Positions 1-8,932 of a stretch of 64,000 bases of DNA are shown in pieces. Position 1 is the stretch's first letter. Every line of letters starts with the position of its first letter. Source of the stretch: CAZTAO01 sp964611645 (GTDB lineage: Bacteria; Armatimonadota; UBA5829); contig CAZTAO010000008.1 of NCBI GenBank assembly GCA_964611645.1, positions 62,001-126,000 of the forward strand. Reading direction: 5' to 3'. The translations under genes were made by a program, and so were the position numbers. Below the pieces are notes generated by a model. That model was not told where the DNA came from. It did not search any database and saw only the letters and a list, made by a program, of their open reading frames with translations.

Positions 1-2
1 TA

Positions 3-755
3 CAGTATGTGGACTGTGATGTAGAGGAACCCAATGGACACTTGTTCCTGCATCCTGTGATCTCTGAGCGGGAAGATGTGAAGGCTCTCGTGCCGGAAGT
101 GGACGAAACCAAATGCACCCACTGCGGCAAGTGCAGTGAAATCTGCCAATACCACGCCATCGCCTCTTTATCGACACTCACCATCACGTTTCCGGAGCTT
201 TGCCACGGGTGCGGTGGATGCACTCTGATATGTCCCTCGGGCGCAATCACAGAGGTGGGAAGAACAATCGGTATCCTTGAGTGCGGAGATGCGGGCGGCA
301 TTGAGTTCATTCACGGAAAACTCAATGTGGGGGAGGCGATGAGTCCTCCGCTTATTCGGAGTGTGCTTGCCCGGGCGAGACCCGACGTGCTCACACTGAT
401 CGATGCGCCGCCCGGCACATCCTGCCCGGTGGTTGCCACACTGAGAGGCGCGGACAAGGTTCTGCTGGTTGCCGAGCCTACGGCTTTCGGCATGCATGAC
501 CTTACCCTGGCTCTGGAGGTGGTGCGAGAGATGTCATTGCCTTGTGGCGTATTCATCAACAAGTCCGACATTGGCGATGATCGAGTAGAACGCTTCTGTA
601 GCGAGCAGGGGGTGCCTGTTTGGGGTCGCCTGGCGCACGATAGACGCATCGCCGAAGCTTACTCGCGGGGCATACTTGCAGTTGACGCTGTTCCCGGAGT
701 GGATGTGTATTTCGAGCAGTTGGCAGGCATCCTGCTGGAATGCGAGCAACTTTGA
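3..755 (+). CDS. MinD-family ATPase with two [4Fe-4S] ferredoxin motifs (5' partial)
   Basis: The reading frame runs off the left edge, so the N-terminal P-loop is missing. The visible part begins with a DCDVEEPN motif, the switch region of MinD/Mrp-type P-loop ATPases. Two CxxCxxCxxxC clusters follow, about 36-46 and 65-75 residues after position 9, and then a DAPPGTSCPV Walker-B-like motif. Ferredoxin-inserted MinD proteins usually occur as pairs and are thought to help assemble or transfer Fe-S or other metal cofactors; the exact client is unknown. The next gene is a full-length paralogue and overlaps this one by 16 bases, so translation is probably coupled. Confidence 0.9.
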   Translation, partial: QYVDCDVEEPNGHLFLHPVISEREDVKALVPEVDETKCTHCGKCSEICQYHAIASLSTLTITFPELCHGCGGCTLICPSGAITEVGRTIGILECGDAGGIEFIHGKLNVGEAMSPPLIRSVLARARPDVLTLIDAPPGTSCPVVATLRGADKVLLVAEPTAFGMHDLTLALEVVREMSLPCGVFINKSDIGDDRVERFCSEQGVPVWGRLAHDRRIAEAYSRGILAVDAVPGVDVYFEQLAGILLECEQL

Positions 756-1624
756 GAGAGATAGTAGTCCTGAGCGGAAAAGGCGGAACCGGCAAGACCA
801 GTATAACTGCGTCTTTCGCCACTCTCGCCGATACTACAGTAGTTGTTGACTGCGATGTCGATGCAGCCGACCTGCACCTGGTCCTGCAGCCTGAAGCGCA
901 GAAAACCCACGATTTCGTGGGTGGCAAGACCGCGAAGATCGATCCGGATAAATGCGCACGGTGCGGAAAGTGCGCCGAGATATGCCGGTTTGGCGCGATA
1001 TTGGCGGAAGACTGCGGTGGTGTCTACCGGGTCGACCCCACAGCTTGCGAAGGCTGCGCGGTGTGCTCGGTCTTTTGCCCAAGCGGGGCAATTACGATGG
1101 AGAACAGCCTCGACGGGCATTGGTTCGTTTCCCAGACACGGGTGGGGCCGATGGTGCATGCCAGGCTGCACGCGGGCGGAGAGAACTCCGGCAAGCTGGT
1201 CGCCCTGATACGCAAGGAAGCAAGAGATATCGCCGAGTCTTCAGGGGCTGGCGTCATACTGACAGACGGCCCACCCGGTATCGGATGCCCGGTAATTGCA
1301 TCGCTGGCGGGAGCAAGCCAAGTGGTCGTGGTAACCGAGCCGACTGTCTCCGGCATCCACGACCTCCAGCGTGTTATCAGCCTGACCGAACACTTCAAAG
1401 TGCCGGCAAGCGTCATAGTCAACAAGTCGGATATCAACACCGACAAGGCGGACCAGATCGACAGGTTTGCCGCAATGCGCAGTTTCCCGGTGTTGGGCCG
1501 GATACCATACGACCCGGTCGTCACCGCCGCGCAGTTGGCGGGAAAGAGCGTTACCGAGTACTCCGACGGTCTCGTGAGCTGTAAGCTGCGCGAGATATGG
1601 GACGAACTGTCCCAGGATAACTAA
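740..1624 (+). CDS. MinD-family ATPase with two [4Fe-4S] ferredoxin motifs
   Basis: This is a full-length paralogue of the preceding gene, 294 residues. It has a deviant Walker A motif, GKGGTGKTS, at residues 13-21, a VDCDVDAADLH switch motif, two ferredoxin cysteine clusters between about residues 70 and 110, and DGPPGIGCPV in the second half. The ATG at 740 lies inside the upstream gene. The P-loop protein presumably dimerises and couples ATP hydrolysis to Fe-S cofactor transfer in the cytoplasm; this is inferred from the family. The paired arrangement next to an Mrp/NifX fusion supports a role in metallocluster handling. Confidence 0.93.
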   Translation: MRATLREIVVLSGKGGTGKTSITASFATLADTTVVVDCDVDAADLHLVLQPEAQKTHDFVGGKTAKIDPDKCARCGKCAEICRFGAILAEDCGGVYRVDPTACEGCAVCSVFCPSGAITMENSLDGHWFVSQTRVGPMVHARLHAGGENSGKLVALIRKEARDIAESSGAGVILTDGPPGIGCPVIASLAGASQVVVVTEPTVSGIHDLQRVISLTEHFKVPASVIVNKSDINTDKADQIDRFAAMRSFPVLGRIPYDPVVTAAQLAGKSVTEYSDGLVSCKLREIWDELSQDN

Positions 1625-1649
1625 CAGAACCGAACGTAAGGAGCAGAAC

Positions 1650-2885
1650 ATGTCCCAAAGCAGTAATTGTAATGCCACACAAGGGTGTGGCTCATGTGGA
1701 ACCGAGAACGCTGAGACGATGGATGATTTCCTCGAATCACTGAACCGAGAGGAAACCCTCAAGCGTATCAAACACAAGATCGTAGTGCTCTCCGGTAAAG
1801 GAGGAGTCGGCAAGAGCACGGTGGCGGTGAACCTCGCCGTGTCGCTGGGACTGATGGGAAACAGAGTCGGCATTCTCGATGTGGACATCCACGGCCCGAG
1901 TGTCCCCAAGATGCTTCATCTCGAGGATCGCAAGCTGGTGTCGGATGGCCGGAAGCTCATTCCCGCCGAAGTTGGCAGCGTCAAAGTGATGTCTATCGGG
2001 TTCATGCTGGAATCCGCGGACAATGCGGTAATCTGGCGCGGGCCAATGAAGGCTGGTGTCATCAAGCAGTTCGTGGAGGATGTAGACTGGGGCGATCTTG
2101 ATTACCTGGTGGTTGACTGCCCTCCCGGGACAGGAGACGAGCCACTGTCCGTGATACAGACTCTAGGCAATGCGGATGGGGCCGTAATAGTCACCACTCC
2201 GCAGGACGTGGCGCTTGTGGACGTCCGCAAGTCAATCCGGTTTTGTGAACAACTAAACCTGCCGGTTCTTGGAGTTATCGAGAATATGAGCGGATTTGTC
2301 TGTCCCCACTGCGGCCAGACCGCCGACATATTCAAGTCCGGTGGCGGAGAACTAATGGCCGGGGAGATGAGTGTGCCGTTTCTGGGGCGAGTACCCATCG
2401 ATCCCGCAATCGTGGAATCCAGCGATGCGGGAGCGCCGTTCGTCTACGGCCGCTCTAGTTCCACTGCGGCGATAGCCTTCGAGGGCATAGTGAAGACGCT
2501 GACCGACTCGCTGGAATGCGATGATAAGAAGAAAGAGGAGAAGAATATGCTGATTGCTGTTCCCACAGCTAACGGAGAACTCTGCATGCACTTCGGACAC
2601 TGCGACACATTCTCGGTGTTTGAAGTCGATACCGATGCCAAAGCGATCTTAGCGAAGAAAGAACTTGTCCCGCCTCCGCACGAGCCCGGACTGCTGCCTA
2701 AATGGCTTCATGAAGAAGGCGTGGGAGTAGTAATCGCCGGCGGTATGGGTCAGCGGGCCCAGAACCTGTTCGCGCAATCCGGGATAAAGGTGGTTGTCGG
2801 CGCGCAGCCGTGCGCACCCGAAAGCGTGGTAAAGGCTTATCTGGACGGGAGCCTGCAGACGGGCGATAACGTGTGCGACCACTAG
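1650..2885 (+). CDS. Mrp/NBP35-type Fe-S carrier ATPase fused to a NifX/NifB-C-like domain
   Basis: The N-terminus carries cysteines C7, C13 and C16. An Mrp/NBP35 ATPase follows with GKGGVGKST at residues 49-57, a DVDIHGPS switch and a CPHC cluster-binding motif in the second half. Residues 300-411 form a separate dinitrogenase-cofactor-type domain (NifX/NifB C-terminal family, MLIAVPT to the end), which binds Fe-Mo-type or related cofactors. The linker is Lys/Glu-rich and its DNA contains AGAGGAG just before an in-frame ATG at 2547, so the second domain could also be made separately. A ribosome site AAGGAG lies before 1650. Mrp proteins bind and transfer [4Fe-4S] clusters in the cytosol. Confidence 0.93.
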   Translation: MSQSSNCNATQGCGSCGTENAETMDDFLESLNREETLKRIKHKIVVLSGKGGVGKSTVAVNLAVSLGLMGNRVGILDVDIHGPSVPKMLHLEDRKLVSDGRKLIPAEVGSVKVMSIGFMLESADNAVIWRGPMKAGVIKQFVEDVDWGDLDYLVVDCPPGTGDEPLSVIQTLGNADGAVIVTTPQDVALVDVRKSIRFCEQLNLPVLGVIENMSGFVCPHCGQTADIFKSGGGELMAGEMSVPFLGRVPIDPAIVESSDAGAPFVYGRSSSTAAIAFEGIVKTLTDSLECDDKKKEEKNMLIAVPTANGELCMHFGHCDTFSVFEVDTDAKAILAKKELVPPPHEPGLLPKWLHEEGVGVVIAGGMGQRAQNLFAQSGIKVVVGAQPCAPESVVKAYLDGSLQTGDNVCDH

Positions 2886-3313
2886 AAGAGGCCAATCCAG
2901 GGGGTGCGAGCCTTCACCGGAACTGCTTTGCCTGCGGATTCGGTGAAGGCGGTCTGGGTCTGAGGTTTGGGCAAAGTGGCGTCGATGGCGTCTCCGCCGA
3001 ATGGTACTGCGAAGACAGATACCAGAGCTATCCAGGGATAATCCATGGCGGGGTTATAGCGACCATCCTTGACTCGGCTATGACAAACTGCCTGCTGCTA
3101 AAAGGAATCGCGGCAGTTACTGCGGATATGAATGTGGAATACCGGGAACCCCTGCGGGTCGGCAGTATGGTGACCGTGAAAGCATCGTTAGTGCGTTCTC
3201 GCTCACCACTCTTTGTGCTCGAGGCTGAGGTGGTTCAGAACGACTTGGTGATCGCCAGGGCATCGGCCAGGTTTATGCGGACTGATGTCTGGTCGGACAC
3301 CGGACTTCCGTAA
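2873..3313 (+). CDS. PaaI-like hotdog-fold thioesterase
   Basis: This 146-residue protein has the NCFACG N-terminal motif of one PaaI-like thioesterase subgroup and the hotdog-helix motif YPGIIHGGVIATILD near residues 53-67. Such proteins hydrolyse acyl-CoA thioesters; the substrate here is unknown. The GTG start at 2873 lies inside the preceding Mrp gene and overlaps it by 13 bases, so the gene looks like the last member of the Fe-S operon, although its role there is unclear. A perfect hairpin ends the operon shortly downstream. Confidence 0.85.
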   Translation: MRPLEEANPGGASLHRNCFACGFGEGGLGLRFGQSGVDGVSAEWYCEDRYQSYPGIIHGGVIATILDSAMTNCLLLKGIAAVTADMNVEYREPLRVGSMVTVKASLVRSRSPLFVLEAEVVQNDLVIARASARFMRTDVWSDTGLP

Positions 3314-3350
3314 GCCGGTGCTGCCAACCACGACAGTACCGATCGCTCGC

Positions 3351-3387
3351 AGAACGGGGCAGAGTCTACCGCACTCTGCCCCGTTCT
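3351..3387. terminator. Bidirectional intrinsic terminator
   Basis: A perfect 15-bp stem (3351-3365 with 3373-3387, arm AGAACGGGGCAGAGT) has a 7-base loop. It lies between two convergent genes and has no long T-run on either side. Confidence 0.8.
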
Positions 3388-3412
3388 CTGCTGTTGTGAT
3401 GGAAGCCGATGA

Positions 3413-4708
3413 CTATAGAGGGCGCAGGTAGTTGTTCCAGGCGTATTCGCCGATCTGCTGACCCATTGCCTTGCCGGTCTCGCAACTGAACCGGAAGTGT
3501 ATGCCACCGTAGATACGGCTGGTGCTCGCGTCATCTGATATCTGCGAGAAGCTGGTGTATCTCTTTGTCACTCGAGGATCCATGAACCCGGCCAATGTGA
3601 TGCTGGCCGTATCGGTACCGAAGAATCTCTCCAGAACAGTCGCGCCTGCCTTGGTGATTGCGCTGTGGGTGGATATATACTCCGGATGGGCCGGGGTCTC
3701 CAGGAATGGCAGCCACGCCGCGTCTGCGTCAGTGGCTGGGTTGCCATCTGCGGCGGCTTCTCTGATAGCCGTGATTGGTCTCCACGCGCTGTAGGCGTAC
3801 TTGCAGTCCAAGCCCGCCACAACCGCATCGGAGATCGCCATATTCACCAACGCAAACAGCCGCGCCGTCTGGTGGACAGTGAGCCGATTCGCGATTGCTG
3901 CCTGCTGGGCCGCCTGGTTCATTCGACCGGCTTCCATAACCGACCCCGGCATGCCTACCCAGAATGTCGCCGCCATGCTCTGAGCGGCTGTCCTGGTGGC
4001 GCTTGTCTTGGACCCGATGGCCTTGCACTCATTGAAGTCTGCGGCATACTCCGCTGAGGTGAGCGCGGGAGGAGCCGCCGGTCGAAACTGCTGCTGGGAA
4101 GTCATCGCAAACGGAGATACCATTCTCCATGAGTAGAACATGCCCGGAAGGTTGCCTGGAGGAGTGGGACGCCACTGCCCCGGGTCGGTTCCGCCGGTGT
4201 ATGGAGCGCCCATGCCGCCCGCCGAGCCGTCGCCGGCACGCCTTGCAAGTATGCCTTGGGCCGCCTGGTTACCCACGACAATTCCCGCCGACTTTTCCGG
4301 CCCGTTCAAGATCCCTTTCATGGATTTCGCCAGTTCGGCGTCCAACGAGGCCTTCTGCGCGGGGAACAACCCGACCAGCGTCTGGTAGGCGGCTTGAGCG
4401 ACGGCAGCTTCCTTGGAGGCCAATGGGTTCAGCGGTATACCCGTGTTGTAGAACTGCCCGTTGTTTTCTATGGCATTGACAGCGTCATACACCGCGATCT
4501 GAGCGATTGCCAGTTCTCGGGCGATCTGAGGAGTCATGTGCTTCTCTGCCGCGGCGGTCTTGACGGCCACATCGTTCCAGTAGACTACCACATTGCCCTG
4601 TTCTATTGGGAGCGAAGCCGAATCGCCTCCACATCCCCCTGTCACCAACGCCAAAAGCAGCAGAATTGCCGCTGTTCCAGCAAACGTCACTGAAATCCTC
4701 GTTCTCAT
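3413..4708 (-). CDS. Vanadium-dependent haloperoxidase/PAP2-like lipoprotein
   Basis: This 431-residue protein starts with a signal sequence ending in a lipobox-like TGGC with Cys26, so it is probably a lipoprotein. The C-terminal half has the family's phosphate/vanadate-binding layout: HPEYISTHSAITKAG, then GGIHFRFSCETGKAMG with a GxHFR-type motif near residue 405. Family members are vanadium haloperoxidases or acid phosphatases of the PAP2 superfamily; the sequence alone does not decide between them. The gene stands alone, convergent to the thioesterase and upstream of tRNA-Glu on the other strand. Confidence 0.88.
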   Translation of the reverse strand: MRTRISVTFAGTAAILLLLALVTGGCGGDSASLPIEQGNVVVYWNDVAVKTAAAEKHMTPQIARELAIAQIAVYDAVNAIENNGQFYNTGIPLNPLASKEAAVAQAAYQTLVGLFPAQKASLDAELAKSMKGILNGPEKSAGIVVGNQAAQGILARRAGDGSAGGMGAPYTGGTDPGQWRPTPPGNLPGMFYSWRMVSPFAMTSQQQFRPAAPPALTSAEYAADFNECKAIGSKTSATRTAAQSMAATFWVGMPGSVMEAGRMNQAAQQAAIANRLTVHQTARLFALVNMAISDAVVAGLDCKYAYSAWRPITAIREAAADGNPATDADAAWLPFLETPAHPEYISTHSAITKAGATVLERFFGTDTASITLAGFMDPRVTKRYTSFSQISDDASTSRIYGGIHFRFSCETGKAMGQQIGEYAWNNYLRPL

Positions 4709-4901
4709 ACTGTCTCCTTTTCGATTCCCGGCTTTCCGTTGCTACCCCTTATGCTCTGGGATGGCACCAGATAGCGGTACCCGGTATCAATATCCAGATA
4801 ATACCCCATCGAAATGTATGTTACACCTAGATGGGTGCACTTTCGCTGGCAAGAACCGTTCAGTCCACCTCTGTCCTCAGCCCTTTGATTGGTGGGCAGC
4901 G

Positions 4902-4930
4902 TTGACAACCAGACCGGGTTATTATAGAAT
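4902..4930 (+). promoter_or_regulatory. Sigma-70-type promoter of tRNA-Glu
   Basis: TTGACA at 4902-4907, a 17-base spacer and TAGAAT at 4925-4930, placed 20 bases before the tRNA. Confidence 0.8.
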
Positions 4931-4949
4931 ATATAGGCAACAAGCACTT

Positions 4950-5025
4950 GGCCCCGTCGTCTAGCGGTTAGGACATCGCCCTCTCACGGCGGAGATCGAG
5001 GGTTCGAATCCCTTCGGGGCTACCA
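4950..5025 (+). tRNA. tRNA-Glu(CTC)
   Basis: A 76-base cloverleaf with CCA encoded. The acceptor stem pairs GGCCCCG with CGGGGCT, the anticodon loop is CTCTCAC (anticodon CTC, reading GAG), and the T-loop is TTCGAAT. The sequence GTCTAGCGGTTAGGAC is typical of the tRNA-Glu D-arm. Confidence 0.95.
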
Positions 5026-5144
5026 GTTTAGAAGTTAGAGGTTAGAGGTTAGGAACCTTTCGTTGGGGCCTCGGCGCAAGCCGGGGCTTTCGGCGTTTTG
5101 GCGAAGTATCGTGGAACAGACAACCCATTACCAGGAGAACCACC

Positions 5145-7529
5145 ATGCCCAGAACCATAGTCGACTATATCCCGTTCAAAGACAACGTTCCCGAGTGGTG
5201 GAATGAATGGCCCGCCAAGTGGATCGGTCACCCTCGGGCAAAGGGGCTTGAGCCTGTCGTTCTGGCATTCAAGAACACATTCTCGATGGATGAAGCTGCA
5301 ACACTGCGAATCCACGTCACAGCCGACGAGCGTTACGAGCTTTTCCTGGACGGCAAGCGCATAGGCCGGGGTTCCGAGCGGGGGGACATCGAGAACTGGT
5401 TCGTCGAGACTTACGACCTCGATCTTTCAGCAGGAGAGCACATTCTCGTCGCTCGCACCTGGTGGCTTGGGCCCGGCGGACCGTGTCCCGCCGCACAGGT
5501 CAGTCTCCAGCCGGCATTCATACTTGCCGCGGAGGGTTTGAATCAGAGCGTGCTCAATACCGGCTTCGCGGCGTGGGAGTGCAAGGTTCTGGACGGCTAC
5601 GAGTGCGTCGACAGGTGGATCATGGGCTCCACCGGCGCAAGGGTTCGCATCGATGGCGCCAAGTACCCGTGGGGTATTGAGACCGGCTCGGGCGACGGTT
5701 GGGAGAGCGCGAGCGTGATCGGCCCTGGCCTCAACGCCGACATCTCAAACGGCTTCGCCAACTCCTGGTTGCTGCGGCCTGCGACACTTCCCGCGATGCT
5801 GGAACATCCTGTCCATGCCGGCGCAGCGAGGCACATCCAGGCGGTGAGTTCGGAGGACACCTCCGCTCTGCAAGTTCGCGCGAAGGATCATATCGCCTCA
5901 GAAGCAGACGACTGGAATGCGATGCTCAAGGGGGTGTCTGCGCTTGCGATTCCTGCCAACACAATGCGGTGGGTGATAGTCGACCTGGGCAACTACTACA
6001 CTGCGTATCCGCATATCACCCTCTCCGGCGGCTCGGGCTCAAGGGTCCGAATCCGCTGGGCGGAATCCCTGTTCCTCGATCCCGAATCCCCCAAAGGCCA
6101 CGACGGCGTCAAAGGCAACCGGGATGAGATCGAGGGCAAGTATTTCTGGGGGGTAGGGGATGAGTTTGTGGCGGACTGTGGGCGGAATCGGCGCTTCTCT
6201 ACCCTCTGGTGGGAATCGGGGCGGTACCTCGAGTTCCTCGTCACCACGGCGGATGAACCGCTTGCGATTGACGATTTCACACTCTGTGAAACCCATTACC
6301 CGTTTGACATCACCGGTGGCTTCAGCTCGTCTGATCCTCGTATGGAGCAGACCGCCCCCATTCTCACCAGGGTGATGGAGATGTGTTCGCACGAGACCTA
6401 TATGGACTGCCCCTACTACGAGCAGTTGATGTATGTTGGCGATAGTCGGCTGGAAATCCTGACAACCTACGCGCTCACAGCCGACGACCGCCTGCCCCGC
6501 AAGTGTCTGAGCATGTTCGACAAGTCCAGGGGAACCTCGGGGATCACTATGTCGCTGTATCCAAGCCACCTCACGCAGGTTATCCCGCCGTTCTCGCTGT
6601 GGTGGATAGGGATGCTTCACGACTACGCGATGTGGCGCGATGACCCCGAGTTCGTGCGCAACCTGATGCCGGGAGTTCGCGCGGTTATAGATGCCTTCCG
6701 ACGCTGGATCAACGCCGACGGCCTGGTGGAGTCTCCCCAGGGGTGGAACTTTATGGACTGGGTGCCCGGTTGGCATATAGGCGCGCCGCCGGACGGGCAA
6801 ACGGGAGTCAACGGCAGCATCAACTGGCTGTATATATATGCGCTGGCCAAGGCGGCGGAGCTGGAGGATATGATGGGTGAGCCGGAGATGGCCGCCAGAG
6901 ACCGCAAGTTCGCACAAAACGCCGCCGATGCAGCCACAAAGGCGTTCTTCGACACCAACCGGGGCATGTTCTCCGAAGATATCAAACATGAGCACTTTAG
7001 CGAGCACGCGCAGTGCCTTGCCCTGCTGAGCGGATTCTTGCCGGAGGAACTCCGCAATCCGGTCACCAATGGCCTGCTCACCGCCGATGATCTCGCCCGG
7101 ACAACCATTTACTTCAGCCACTACCTCTTCGAGACCTACACCCAGATTGGCCGCATCGACAGGCTGATGGACCGCCTGGAGCACTGGTTCCTACTCCCAT
7201 CTCAAGGCTTCAAGACCACGCCTGAGAGGCCCGAACCCAGCCGTTCCGACTGCCACGCCTGGGGCGCCCACCCCCTATACCACTACGCCGCAAGCATCCT
7301 GGGAGTCCGCCCAGCAAGCGCAGGCTTCAAAACAGTAAAGATCACCCCCCAGCTAGGCTCCCTGACCTGGGCCAAAGGCTCCGTCCCGCATCCTATGGGG
7401 ATGATTGAGGTGGACTTGCGGGTGGTTGACGGGAAGCTCACTGGGTCTGTCGTTTCGCCTGTGCATGGGGTGCTGGTTTTTGGGGGGAGAGAGGTGTTGT
7501 TGGGGGTTGGGAGGACGGAGTTAGCCTGA
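5145..7529 (+). CDS. GH78-type alpha-L-rhamnosidase-like glycoside hydrolase
   Basis: This 794-residue protein has an N-terminal carbohydrate-binding beta-domain (KWIGHP, then RIHVTADERYELFLDGKRIG) like that preceding bacterial rhamnosidases. An alpha/alpha-barrel region follows with MDCPYYEQLMYVGDSRLE near residue 420 (acidic catalytic-region motif of GH78), GWNFMDWVPGW, and a C-terminal all-beta domain starting near SDCHAWGAHPLYHY. No signal peptide is visible, so it may act in the cytoplasm on imported oligosaccharides. The start is supported by a CAGGAG site 8 bases upstream. Substrate specificity is not determined. Confidence 0.85.
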   Translation: MPRTIVDYIPFKDNVPEWWNEWPAKWIGHPRAKGLEPVVLAFKNTFSMDEAATLRIHVTADERYELFLDGKRIGRGSERGDIENWFVETYDLDLSAGEHILVARTWWLGPGGPCPAAQVSLQPAFILAAEGLNQSVLNTGFAAWECKVLDGYECVDRWIMGSTGARVRIDGAKYPWGIETGSGDGWESASVIGPGLNADISNGFANSWLLRPATLPAMLEHPVHAGAARHIQAVSSEDTSALQVRAKDHIASEADDWNAMLKGVSALAIPANTMRWVIVDLGNYYTAYPHITLSGGSGSRVRIRWAESLFLDPESPKGHDGVKGNRDEIEGKYFWGVGDEFVADCGRNRRFSTLWWESGRYLEFLVTTADEPLAIDDFTLCETHYPFDITGGFSSSDPRMEQTAPILTRVMEMCSHETYMDCPYYEQLMYVGDSRLEILTTYALTADDRLPRKCLSMFDKSRGTSGITMSLYPSHLTQVIPPFSLWWIGMLHDYAMWRDDPEFVRNLMPGVRAVIDAFRRWINADGLVESPQGWNFMDWVPGWHIGAPPDGQTGVNGSINWLYIYALAKAAELEDMMGEPEMAARDRKFAQNAADAATKAFFDTNRGMFSEDIKHEHFSEHAQCLALLSGFLPEELRNPVTNGLLTADDLARTTIYFSHYLFETYTQIGRIDRLMDRLEHWFLLPSQGFKTTPERPEPSRSDCHAWGAHPLYHYAASILGVRPASAGFKTVKITPQLGSLTWAKGSVPHPMGMIEVDLRVVDGKLTGSVVSPVHGVLVFGGREVLLGVGRTELA

Positions 7530-7541
7530 CGCCGAGCATAC

Positions 7542-7579
7542 TCACGTCATGCTGAACTTGTTTCAGCATCTGGCGCGAA
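7542..7579. repeat. Single REP-like palindrome (half of a REPIN-like element)
   Basis: ATGCTGAA-CTTGT-TTCAGCAT hairpin. It is the same arm as in elements at 23941, 32464, 44246 and 45470, but here without the second, complementary arm. Confidence 0.8.
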
Positions 7580-7598
7580 TGTGGCCAAATCGCCGGAA

Positions 7599-7627
7599 TT
7601 GACGAACGCAAACCGGAGTGCTAGACT
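7599..7627 (+). promoter_or_regulatory. Promoter of a leaderless transcript
   Basis: TTGACG at 7599-7604, a 17-base spacer and TAGACT at 7622-7627. Only 6 bases separate the -10 box from the ATG at 7634, so the start codon should coincide with +1. There is no Shine-Dalgarno sequence. Confidence 0.75.
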
Positions 7628-7633
7628 AGCGAT

Positions 7634-8044
7634 ATGAGCACACCGTTACGCAGCAGCAAACCTGAGAGTGGAATTGGCATCAAGTACCCAGCGGCAGTCA
7701 GAGTCCGTCGCAAACCGGCTCCGACCGCGTGTCTCGCGCAATCGTACGGGTTGCGCAATGAACAAGGAATTGCTGATTTCGCCGAGAGGTTCCCATCACT
7801 CGTCCCGACGCTGATGAAAGTTCCTGCGGCCATAGCCCCATATTTCCCAGACGCGAAGCTCTTCCTGGACGTCTACCGGGACCACCAAGACCCAGACTAT
7901 ACTATGCTCGTTCTGCGCATCCAAACTAAGATAGGGTATCCGGAGTACCGCGTGCGGCTGAAAGAGTTCCGGCACGGATGGTGGCATAATAACGTCAGCG
8001 GCAGTCTAGACGCAGTGACTGCCGTGGGAATAGAACCCGTCTGA
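7634..8044 (+). CDS. Unknown protein, partner of HEPN-like gene
   Basis: I do not recognise this 136-residue protein. It has a basic, Arg/Lys/Pro-rich first 35 residues and a compact C-terminal part with FLDVYRDHQDPDYTMLVLRI, which suggests beta strands. No signal peptide or membrane segment is visible. A promoter places its ATG at the predicted transcription start, so the message should be leaderless. Its stop overlaps the next gene's start in TGATG, so the two are translationally coupled. Because the partner is HEPN-like, an antitoxin or regulator role is possible but only inferred. Confidence 0.75.
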   Translation: MSTPLRSSKPESGIGIKYPAAVRVRRKPAPTACLAQSYGLRNEQGIADFAERFPSLVPTLMKVPAAIAPYFPDAKLFLDVYRDHQDPDYTMLVLRIQTKIGYPEYRVRLKEFRHGWWHNNVSGSLDAVTAVGIEPV

Positions 8045-8409
8045 TGCTCCCAGCGTACTTCAACTACAAGGGCTATCTGGAACTCGCCAAGCAACTGCTC
8101 CTGACCTCATCAACCAGCGGTGCGCTGACGGAGGCCAGTCTACGGTCTTCAATCAGCCGTTCATACTACTGTGCGTTTCTGTATGCCCGGCAGTTTCACT
8201 CAAACCGCGGTGTTGGTCACGGAGAGCTCATAGCCTGGGTGAAGAGTCACGATTTCGTACTGGCAGACGATCTGGCGGATTTGAAAGCGTTCCGCGAAGA
8301 CTGCGACTACGACCATCCCATCACCTATTCCCTCGGCTCAAAGGCGCAGGAGTGTGTTGATATAGTGGAGGAACTGCTTGGGAGGTTGGACGAGTTGTTT
8401 GGGAAGTAG
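8044..8409 (+). CDS. HEPN-like domain protein
   Basis: This 121-residue, mainly helical protein has SSISRSYYCAFLYARQ near residue 50 and KAFREDCDYDHP near residue 80. This layout matches small HEPN proteins, where an Arg followed after 4-6 residues by His is the RNase signature; here R-x6-H is present. HEPN proteins occur in toxin-antitoxin and defence systems as RNases. The preceding gene is not a recognisable minimal nucleotidyltransferase, so this is not an obvious MNT/HEPN pair. Function is inferred from fold resemblance only. Confidence 0.72.
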   Translation: MLPAYFNYKGYLELAKQLLLTSSTSGALTEASLRSSISRSYYCAFLYARQFHSNRGVGHGELIAWVKSHDFVLADDLADLKAFREDCDYDHPITYSLGSKAQECVDIVEELLGRLDELFGK

Positions 8410-8434
8410 GGTCTAGGCTGACGGGATTCGGCCC

Positions 8435-8892
8435 TCACCCCGGCATCTCGCTATAGGTCCGGCCCTGTAGACTGCGCCCTGCTTTTTTCTTGTTCACCCC
8501 GCCCCACTGCTTGAAGAAGAACGGCACTCCCCATTCCAGGCACTGGTTGCGGATGTCGATGGCCCAGGCTTCATCCATTGGTCGCGCGCCGATGCCTGAT
8601 TCTCCGCCCACTATCACCCAGTCTATGCCGGTGAGGTCGAGGTTGGGAAGTGGGCTGAGGAGTGGCTCCAGCGAGAGGAACTTGGTCTTGGCACCGGTGC
8701 TCGGAGGTCGTCGATCCGGTATCTGCAGGAATCGTGCTCTACTGTAACTCCCATCCAGATATTGTCGCACCATTCGATGGCGGGATCGAGCTTGCGGAGC
8801 CGTTCCAACCGTTTTGTCAGTGCCTGGAAGTTGTGCTGTGGCGCGTCGGCCATAGTGCGGACTGTCGATATTACGCAACGTACAGCATTCAA
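8435..8892 (-). pseudogene. Decayed DUF5131 (Gp37/Gp68) family gene
   Basis: Two adjacent frames carry consecutive parts of a DUF5131 protein. One holds APQHNFQALTKRLERL to RIDDLR, with an N-terminal end near 8892. After a frameshift at about 8697-8706, another holds AKTKFLSLEPLL, IDWVIVGGESGIGARPMD and VPFFFKQWGG to the stop. The usual N-terminal third with the radical-SAM-like cysteine cluster is absent. Family members are often phage-borne or mobile. The frameshift plus truncation make a working product unlikely. Confidence 0.8.
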
Positions 8893-8932
8893 GACGGTCC
8901 GTCAGCGCGTGATCCTCATTGGTAAGATTGCT

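Noticed and set aside
7634..8409. Classical MNT/HEPN toxin-antitoxin pair
   Set aside because: The first protein lacks the GSx10DxD nucleotidyltransferase motif.
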